Positions 14,022 to 19,522 of a stretch of 19,522 nucleotides of DNA are shown one piece after another (positions within the stretch are counted from its first letter, which is position 1; every line of letters starts with the position of its first letter). A program made the position numbers and the translations under genes. The stretch is from positions 1 to 19,522 of the forward strand of contig CALGGL010000095.1 of assembly GCA_937915975.1 (NCBI GenBank), in the 5' to 3' direction. Below the pieces are notes generated by a model, which had not been told where the DNA came from, did not search any database, and was given only the letters and a program-made list of their open reading frames with translations. This DNA comes from an uncultured Lachnospiraceae bacterium (GTDB lineage: Bacteria > Bacillota > Clostridia > Lachnospirales > Lachnospiraceae).

Positions 14022-16450
14022 TGAATAAAGAATTATTTAAAAAATTGATTGAAAGCAGAATAGTTATCCTTGACGGAGCCACGGGAACAAATCTTTTTGA
14101 GAAAGGTATGCCTATGGGCGTTTGCCCTGAACAATGGATTTTAGAGCATCCTGATGTTTTGCTTAATCTTCAGAGAAGCTATATAAAAGCAGGAAGCAAT
14201 ATTTTGCTTGCTCCTACATTTACGGGTAACAGAATTAAGCTTGCGGAATACGGGCTGGCTGATAAAATCGTCGAGATTAATACCGAACTGGTCAAGCTAT
14301 CAAAAAAGGCATGCTCTCTGGAGGGCATGAGAGGCTATGTTGCCGGCGACCTTACGATGACCGGAAAACAGATTATGCCTATAGGAGATATGGAATTCGA
14401 GGAGCTTGTTGATGTATATAAGGAACAGGCGGAAATTCTTTATAAAGCCGGAGTTGATCTTTTTATTGTTGAGACGATGATGAGCTTAGCCGAATCAAGG
14501 GCGGCGGTTATTGCCATAAAAGAGGTATGTGATCTTCCTATTATGGTAAGTCTAAGCTTCAATGAAGACGGAAAAACATTATTTGGTGCAACACCTGAGG
14601 CAGCTATTGTAGTTCTTCAATCTTTAGGCGCTGATGCTGTCGGAATAAATTGTTCAACAGGTCCTGCGGAAATGGTGCCTTTCATAAAGCGTATGCTAAA
14701 GTATGCAAAGGTTCCCGTATTTGCGAAGCCAAATAACGGACTACCTGAGTTTATAGACGGTAAAACCGTATATCCGATGACGCCTTCGGAATTTTCGGAA
14801 TACGGAAGAGAATTGGTTGAAGCAGGTGTAAGACTGGTAGGCGGATGCTGCGGATCGACTCCGAAGCACATAGAGGCTCTTACGAGAGCTGTAAGAAATA
14901 TAGATGTTTATCTTACGGAAGAGGACGTTGCAAAGGCAAAAGGTGTTCTTGCCAGTGAGAGCAGGATATGCGAGCTTGATATTGACGGAAGATTTCTTGT
15001 AATAGGAGAAAGAATTAATCCTACAGGAAAGAAAAAGCTTCAGGAGGAGCTCAGGGCAGGTAAGCTTGATATGGTTTCCGATATGGCGGAAAGTCAGACA
15101 GAGCATGGTGCAGATATACTTGATATAAATATGGGCACAAACGGAATTGATGAGTTAGATATGATGAAGAAAGCCATTTATTCCGTAATTAGCGTGACAG
15201 ACCTTCCGCTTTGTATAGATTCAAGTCATATAGAGGTTATAGAGGCGGCGTTACGAATATATCCGGGACGTGCACTTATTAATTCCATTTCCTATGAAGA
15301 AAAGAAATGCAGACCTCTTATGAGGATTGCGGCAAAATACGGGGCTATGTGTATATTGCTTCCGCTTTCCGATAAGGGACTTCCCGAAAGTCTTGAGGAA
15401 AAAAAGGAGATTATAGATAAGCTTCTTGCTGTTGCTGATGAAGAGGGAGTCTCAAGGGATAATATAGTAATCGACGGGCTTGTATCCACGGTAGGTGCCA
15501 ATAAAAATGCCGCTGTTGAGACACTTGCGACTATTGAGTATTGTAAAAAGGAATTGGGACTTCCGACAGTTTGCGGTCTTTCCAATATATCCTTCGGTCT
15601 TCCGGAAAGAATAAATATTAATACGGCATTTCTTACAATGGCTATTGAAAAAGGTCTTACAATGGCAATATGCAATCCTGAGCAATCCCAGCTTATGAAT
15701 GCAGCTCTTGCATCGGATTTACTTTTGGCTAAGGATGAATCCGATAACAGATATGTTGAAAATGTAGTTGCCGTTACCAATACAGCAGTCAGTGATAATA
15801 AAAAAAAAGCGGGAAGCCTTGAGGGCAGTAAGGTCTATATAGATGTTGTAAAAGGCAATAAGGATGCAATTATCGATGATGTAAAAAAAGCTCTTGAGGA
15901 GGGAGCCAAACCAAAGGAAATAATAGATAACGATCTTATACCTGCGGTAAACAAGGTAGGAGAATTATTTGAACAAAAGAAATATTTTCTTCCGCAGCTT
16001 ATAGCAGGTGCAACAGCGATGGATATGGCAATTAATTATATAACACCTCTTCTCGGCGAAAGCAAGGGACCGAGTAAGGAAACGGTGATTATGGCTACGG
16101 TGGAAGGCGATATCCATGACATCGGAAAAAATCTGGTTTGTCTTATGCTGAGAAATTACGGATATAATGTAATTGATCTCGGAAAAGATGTGCCTTTGGA
16201 TGTGATAATTAAGGCAGCAAAGGAAAATAATGCTTCTGTTATCGGGCTTTCGGCTCTTATGACAACAACTATGATGAAAATGAAGGATGTAGTTGATTAT
16301 GTCAGAAAAAACAAGCTTAGCTATAAGGTAATAATCGGCGGTGCGGTTGTAAGTCAAAATTTTGCCGATGAAATCGGTGCCGACGGTTATTCAAAAGATG
16401 CAAACGAAGCAGTTAAGTTGGTTGAGAAACTATTGACAGACAAGGCTTAA
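14021..16450 (+). CDS. metH: Cobalamin-dependent methionine synthase, three-domain form lacking the reactivation domain
   Basis: An 809-residue enzyme that moves a methyl group from methyltetrahydrofolate to homocysteine through cobalamin. The homocysteine-binding barrel (about 1-300) opens with ILDGATGTNLFEKG and has the zinc ligands Cys211 in GINCSTGP and Cys276-Cys277 in GGCCGSTP. The pterin-binding barrel (about 315-580) has GERINPTGKKKL, DILDINMGTNGID and PLCIDSS. The cap and cobalamin-binding modules (about 595-809) have the lower-ligand motif GDIHDIGKN with His699. The protein ends there, whereas the 1227-residue E. coli enzyme goes on with an AdoMet-binding reactivation domain. Many Clostridia encode that domain as a separate protein; none is in this window. 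A promoter for the next operon lies in the last codons. Confidence 0.94.
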   Translation: MNKELFKKLIESRIVILDGATGTNLFEKGMPMGVCPEQWILEHPDVLLNLQRSYIKAGSNILLAPTFTGNRIKLAEYGLADKIVEINTELVKLSKKACSLEGMRGYVAGDLTMTGKQIMPIGDMEFEELVDVYKEQAEILYKAGVDLFIVETMMSLAESRAAVIAIKEVCDLPIMVSLSFNEDGKTLFGATPEAAIVVLQSLGADAVGINCSTGPAEMVPFIKRMLKYAKVPVFAKPNNGLPEFIDGKTVYPMTPSEFSEYGRELVEAGVRLVGGCCGSTPKHIEALTRAVRNIDVYLTEEDVAKAKGVLASESRICELDIDGRFLVIGERINPTGKKKLQEELRAGKLDMVSDMAESQTEHGADILDINMGTNGIDELDMMKKAIYSVISVTDLPLCIDSSHIEVIEAALRIYPGRALINSISYEEKKCRPLMRIAAKYGAMCILLPLSDKGLPESLEEKKEIIDKLLAVADEEGVSRDNIVIDGLVSTVGANKNAAVETLATIEYCKKELGLPTVCGLSNISFGLPERININTAFLTMAIEKGLTMAICNPEQSQLMNAALASDLLLAKDESDNRYVENVVAVTNTAVSDNKKKAGSLEGSKVYIDVVKGNKDAIIDDVKKALEEGAKPKEIIDNDLIPAVNKVGELFEQKKYFLPQLIAGATAMDMAINYITPLLGESKGPSKETVIMATVEGDIHDIGKNLVCLMLRNYGYNVIDLGKDVPLDVIIKAAKENNASVIGLSALMTTTMMKMKDVVDYVRKNKLSYKVIIGGAVVSQNFADEIGADGYSKDANEAVKLVEKLLTDKA

Positions 16451-16461
16451 ATGGTTAAAAT
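16433..16461 (+). promoter_or_regulatory. Promoter of ilvN-ilvC, beginning inside the end of metH
   Basis: TTGACA (16433-16438) matches the -35 consensus and TAAAAT (16456-16461) the -10 at five of six bases, with a 17-bp spacer. The expected start near 16468 gives a 51-base leader. That is too short for a T-box riboswitch or leader-peptide attenuator, so regulation, if any, must come from a DNA-binding protein or from elsewhere. Confidence 0.75.
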
Positions 16462-16518
16462 AAGCTTTATGGACAAAATGATAAATTTGATTTATTAGTT
16501 GAAAGGTGGATTTGTAAC

Positions 16519-17001
16519 ATGAAAAAAATGGTATTATCTTTATTAGTTGATAACACCTCCGGAGTTTTAAGCAGAGTAGCCGGATTATTTAGCAGAAGGG
16601 GATATAATATTGACAGTCTGTCAGTAGGTGTGACAGAGGATCCTCAATTTTCAAGAATGACGGTAGCTGTAAGCGGCGATGACAGAATTCTTAATCAGAT
16701 AGAAAAACAGCTCTTAAAGCTCGAAGACGTCAAATCCATTACACAGCTTAAGGATGGCGAGTCGGTATGCAGAGAGCTTCTTCTTGCCAAGATAAATGTT
16801 AACTCAGAGCAAAGACAGCAGATTATATCACTTGCGGATGTTTTCAGAGCAAAGGTGGTTGATGTATCTGTTGATTCTGTTATGATTGAGATAACAGGAA
16901 ATGTCAGTAAGATTGAAGCATTTATTACCTTGCTTGACGGCTTTGAAATAGGTGAGATGGTAAGAACAGGTCTTACCGGACTTACAAGAGGAAAAAATTA
17001 A
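16519..17001 (+). CDS. ilvN: Acetolactate synthase small (regulatory) subunit
   Basis: A 160-residue regulatory subunit of acetohydroxyacid synthase, which controls the first common step to valine, leucine and isoleucine and confers valine feedback inhibition. The N-terminal ACT domain (about 1-75) is standard: LSLLVDNTSGVLSRVAGLFS, RRGYNIDSLSVG and SRMTVAVSGDD. The C-terminal AHAS_S domain (about 82-158) includes RELLLAKINV and the MIEITG...FEIGEMVRTG stretch. Its length matches the IlvH/IlvN family. GAAAGGTGG precedes the ATG. The catalytic subunit (ilvB) is not next to it, which is unusual because the two are commonly adjacent, so the large subunit must be encoded elsewhere. It precedes ilvC by 70 bases. 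Confidence 0.95.
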   Translation: MKKMVLSLLVDNTSGVLSRVAGLFSRRGYNIDSLSVGVTEDPQFSRMTVAVSGDDRILNQIEKQLLKLEDVKSITQLKDGESVCRELLLAKINVNSEQRQQIISLADVFRAKVVDVSVDSVMIEITGNVSKIEAFITLLDGFEIGEMVRTGLTGLTRGKN

Positions 17002-17015
17002 ATAAAGGTCATTAC

Positions 17016-17031
17016 TTACTTTTAAAAGTAA
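17016..17031. repeat. Perfect 16-bp palindrome between ilvN and ilvC
   Basis: TTACTTTT and AAAAGTAA are exact inverted repeats that meet at 17023/17024. As RNA they could form a six-pair hairpin with a TTAA loop, followed soon by an AT-rich, T-rich stretch (17033-17050). It could be an operator, an mRNA processing point or a weak attenuator that sets different levels for the two gene products. Confidence 0.5.
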
Positions 17032-17056
17032 TAACATATATATTTTTATTTATTAA

Positions 17057-18094
<1,038 letters not shown>

Positions 18095-18107
18095 GATTTA
18101 TATTATT

Positions 18108-18142
18108 AAGAACCTGGATAAACTATGTCCGGGTTCTTTTTT
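18108..18142 (+). terminator. Intrinsic terminator of the ilvN-ilvC operon
   Basis: AAGAACCTGGA pairs with TCCGGGTTCTT (11 pairs, one G-T) around a 9-base loop, and a run of six Ts covers 18137-18142. It lies 14 bases after the ilvC stop. Confidence 0.92.
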
Positions 18143-18143
18143 G

Positions 18144-18224
18144 CTTAGGCTGTATATAAAATGTGCTTAGCATGGCGTTAAGTGGCAACGTGCCATGCGA
18201 GAACATATTTATATACAGCCTGAG
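18144..18224. repeat. Long imperfect inverted repeat (81 nt) before the ZAS-like gene
   Basis: The left arm from 18144 pairs with the right arm ending at 18224. The outer 17 pairs (AGGCTGTATATAAA with its complement at the core) contain only one G-T. After a one-base bulge come ATGT/ACAT and a weaker middle, then a second solid block GCATGGC/GCCATGC (18170-18176 with 18192-18198). GTT/AAC close a loop of about seven bases. The element fills the space between the ilvC terminator and the next ribosome-binding site. It could be a structured 5' leader or a small mobile (MITE-like) repeat with AGGCTGTATATAAA ends. Confidence 0.75.
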
Positions 18225-18245
18225 AAAAAAAGAAGGAGAAATCTT

Positions 18246-18797
18246 ATGACTTGTTTGGAAGCACAATCGAATATAATGGCATTTATAGACGGAAAGCTTT
18301 CCGATACGGAAGTCGTAGATTTTGTCCGCCATATGCAAAGCTGTAAGAATTGTTCTGAGGAGCTTGAGATATACTATACTTTAATAGTAGGTATGAGAAA
18401 GCTTGACAATAATGAGGACCTTCCGCAAAATTTTAAAATGCTCCTTAATGAGGATCTTGATAAAGCAAAGGGAAAGGTTCAAAAAGCAAAGAGGTTCAAG
18501 ATTTCTACGTTTAGTGTTTTCTTTATCGTATTTGTTATAGTATTATTCTTATTTTACGGAAGAATACTTCAAAAGGTTCACAGAATAGAACAGGATACAT
18601 TAAAAGAAAGACAGGGAAATTTTTATTTTTTGGATAGCTTCAGAGATTACCTGTCTTTTGAAGATGAGGATATAATTGTATATCAAAAAGATAAATATAC
18701 CTATAAAGAAAAATCGGTTTACGAAAAAATTCGAAGCTATAATATCACTCACAATTATGATCCTTTTGAGGATGAAAAGGAGGATTTAACCGAATGA
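18246..18797 (+). CDS. Small membrane protein with anti-sigma-type zinc finger (ZAS/zf-HC2-like)
   Basis: A 183-residue protein with an N-terminal zinc-finger module like those of ZAS anti-sigma factors: Cys3, then IDGKLSDTEVVDFVRH with His29, then Cys33 and Cys36 in HMQSCKNC. A basic segment leads to one membrane helix (about 86-110). An extracytoplasmic part of about 70 residues follows with no domain I recognise, rich in Asp, Glu, Lys and Tyr. I chose ATG 18246 because AGAAGGAGA stands just before it; the upstream in-frame ATG 18195 lies inside the inverted repeat and has no such site. No sigma-factor gene is adjacent, which is unusual for an anti-sigma factor, so the function is open. Its stop overlaps the polA start as ATGA. 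Confidence 0.75.
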   Translation: MTCLEAQSNIMAFIDGKLSDTEVVDFVRHMQSCKNCSEELEIYYTLIVGMRKLDNNEDLPQNFKMLLNEDLDKAKGKVQKAKRFKISTFSVFFIVFVIVLFLFYGRILQKVHRIEQDTLKERQGNFYFLDSFRDYLSFEDEDIIVYQKDKYTYKEKSVYEKIRSYNITHNYDPFEDEKEDLTE

Positions 18798-19366
18798 ACA
18801 AGCTTTTACTGATAGACGGAAACAGTATTCTAAACAGGGCGTTTTACGGTCTTCCGGATCTTACTGCAAGTGACGGAAGGCATACCAATGCCGTGCTTGG
18901 TTTTTTAAATATAATATTAAAGGTTATTGATGAGGAAAAGGCAACGCATGTGTGTGTAGCCTTTGACGTAAAGGAGCCTACATTCAGACATAAAATGTAT
19001 AGTGAATATAAAGGAACGAGACATGCTATGCCGGATGAATTAAGGGAACAGGTTCCTTTGATAAAAGAAGTGCTTAAAAGTATGAATATTTTTACCATAT
19101 CAAAAGCGGGTTATGAAGCTGATGATATTCTGTCATGCGCTGATACAGCAAATCCCATAACCATCGGTAAGATTGTGCGCCGTCCGCCCCCCACCAGTAC
19201 CAGCCGCCCCCGGCTTCCGGAAGCGGTCTCCAGAGTACCGGAATTTCTTTATCAGACAAGCGTTTCAGTGCTTCGGAAACGCTGTCAATATCGCGCAGAA
19301 TCGCGGCGCATTCTTCAGAAATCTGATTGTTTTCCAGTGCGGAAGCAATTTCCTGTTCGCTCATGA
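18794..19366 (+). CDS. polA: DNA polymerase I, N-terminal 5'-3' exonuclease fragment with foreign 3' end
   Basis: The first 114 or so residues are the start of the 5' nuclease (FEN) domain of DNA polymerase I: LLLIDGNSILNRAFYG, TNAVLGFLNIILKVI, VAFDVKEPTFRHKMYSEYKGTR, MPDELREQVPLIKEVL and GYEADDIL with acidic metal ligands Glu108, Asp110 and Asp111. After about Ser114 (19135) the expected continuation is replaced by a Pro-, Arg- and Thr-rich run that resembles no polymerase and ends at TGA 19364-19366. That part is the antisense of a GH26 gene. About 750 further residues of a normal polA are missing. The gene is therefore broken in this sequence, most likely by a chimeric join rather than by a real mutation, because polA matters for growth. 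The start forms ATGA with the upstream stop. Confidence 0.85.
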   Translation: MNKLLLIDGNSILNRAFYGLPDLTASDGRHTNAVLGFLNIILKVIDEEKATHVCVAFDVKEPTFRHKMYSEYKGTRHAMPDELREQVPLIKEVLKSMNIFTISKAGYEADDILSCADTANPITIGKIVRRPPPTSTSRPRLPEAVSRVPEFLYQTSVSVLRKRCQYRAESRRILQKSDCFPVRKQFPVRS

Positions 19367-19522
19367 GCGCGAGTTCTGAAAGATTCATTTCCGGAATCGT
19401 ATCGGAAAGCGAAAAATCTGTTTCGTCCGCCCAGATACTCGAAATTCCTGACGGTGCATCCCAGTTCCAGCACAATCCGACAATTCCGCCCAGAGCTGAC
19501 CACTTTTCACATGCGCCGATAA
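19092..19522 (-). CDS. GH26 beta-mannanase fragment (both ends missing)
   Basis: Read on the minus strand from the window edge, the frame is open and gives GACEKWSALGGIVGLCWNWD, then DETDFSLSD, ILRDIDSVSEALKRL, IPVLWRPLPEAGGGWYWWG and YRWLWDLLYQRMTEYHQLHN. This is the order and spacing of glycoside hydrolase family 26 mannanases, with the acid/base Glu in LPEAGGGW (codon at 19215-19217). His is usual before that Glu; Pro stands here. The similarity runs to about 19110, and the frame then ends at 19092 within polA sequence. The second catalytic Glu would lie beyond that point and is absent. GC content (about 52% by hand count over 19141-19522) is far above that of the rest of the window, which indicates another source organism. 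Confidence 0.8.
   Translation of the reverse strand, partial: IGACEKWSALGGIVGLCWNWDAPSGISSIWADETDFSLSDTIPEMNLSELALMSEQEIASALENNQISEECAAILRDIDSVSEALKRLSDKEIPVLWRPLPEAGGGWYWWGADGAQSYRWLWDLLYQRMTEYHQLHNPLLIW
19110..19135. other. Junction zone between polA and GH26 sequence
   Basis: These 26 bases fit both genes. Read forward they encode YEADDILS of the polA nuclease domain (19112-19135). Read backward they encode TEYHQLHN of the GH26 protein (19110-19133). Left of the zone only polA makes sense; right of it only GH26 does. This is the pattern left by a join through a shared short word. Confidence 0.7.

Noticed and set aside
14741..15106. Minus-strand frame of 121 codons inside metH
   Set aside because: It is antisense to well-conserved metH sequence, has no ribosome-binding site and shows no domain.
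15292..15780. Minus-strand frame of 162 codons inside metH
   Set aside because: Its Ser-, Ala- and Ile-rich composition is what antisense reading of metH would give, and the plus frame carries conserved motifs throughout.
16451..16518. A T-box or leader-peptide attenuator before ilvN
   Set aside because: Only 68 bases separate metH from ilvN. There is no T-box sequence, no Leu/Val/Ile-rich leader peptide and no terminator hairpin.
18195..18245. Upstream ATG that would lengthen the ZAS-like protein by 17 residues
   Set aside because: It sits inside the right arm of the inverted repeat with no ribosome-binding site, and the extra residues are not like the start of a zinc-finger module.
19173..19379. 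Plus-strand frame of 68 codons in the high-GC end
   Set aside because: It is a shadow of the GH26 frame, which alone shows family motifs.

Overview
The window is a low-GC, gene-dense chromosomal segment from an anaerobic Bacillota, most like Lachnospiraceae or a related Clostridia family. The evidence is the set of protein families (ZapA, U32 with DUF3656, class B sortase, three-domain MetH without reactivation domain), AG-rich Shine-Dalgarno sites, A/T-rich third codon positions, and a tRNA gene without an encoded CCA. It reads as core chromosome. I see no IS element, integrase, CRISPR array or phage gene. The longest gap without a gene is about 180 bp (11275-11454).

Layout: (1) 1-6055, plus strand: the 3' end of ruvB, then zapA, a U32 protein, a SEDS glycan polymerase and a class B penicillin-binding protein, tightly packed with overlapping or closely spaced reading frames. 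(2) 6056-7945: a Nudix hydrolase with its own consensus promoter, a class B sortase, and tRNA-Leu(CAA) between a consensus promoter and a bidirectional terminator. (3) 7965-8993, minus strand: DAHP synthase, the only clear native gene on that strand. (4) 9136-13131: a DacF-type D,D-carboxypeptidase, a membrane-anchored metallophosphoesterase and an L,D-transpeptidase with a long acidic cytoplasmic tail. (5) 13200-16450: purine nucleoside phosphorylase and cobalamin-dependent methionine synthase, joined by a 1-base stop/start overlap. (6) 16519-18142: ilvN and ilvC for branched-chain amino acids, with a consensus promoter inside the end of metH and a strong terminator after ilvC. (7) 18144-18797: a long imperfect inverted repeat, then a small zinc-finger (ZAS-like) membrane protein whose stop codon overlaps the polA start. 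(8) 18794-19522: polA is intact only for about 114 codons. The sequence then changes abruptly to about 52% GC and encodes, on the minus strand, part of a GH26 beta-mannanase.

The main theme is the cell envelope. Division (ZapA), glycan polymerisation and cross-linking (SEDS and bPBP), 3-3 cross-linking (L,D-transpeptidase), peptide trimming (D,D-carboxypeptidase) and surface protein anchoring (sortase) all lie within 13 kb. Amino-acid, purine and one-carbon metabolism genes sit among them.

I did not find a convincing new multi-gene system. The items most worth a second look are the polA/GH26 junction, which looks like a chimeric join through a short stretch that satisfies both reading frames; the roughly 80-nt inverted repeat before the ZAS-like gene; that orphan ZAS-like gene coupled to polA; and the shared acidic-tail/poly-Lys/TM design of the sortase and the L,D-transpeptidase.
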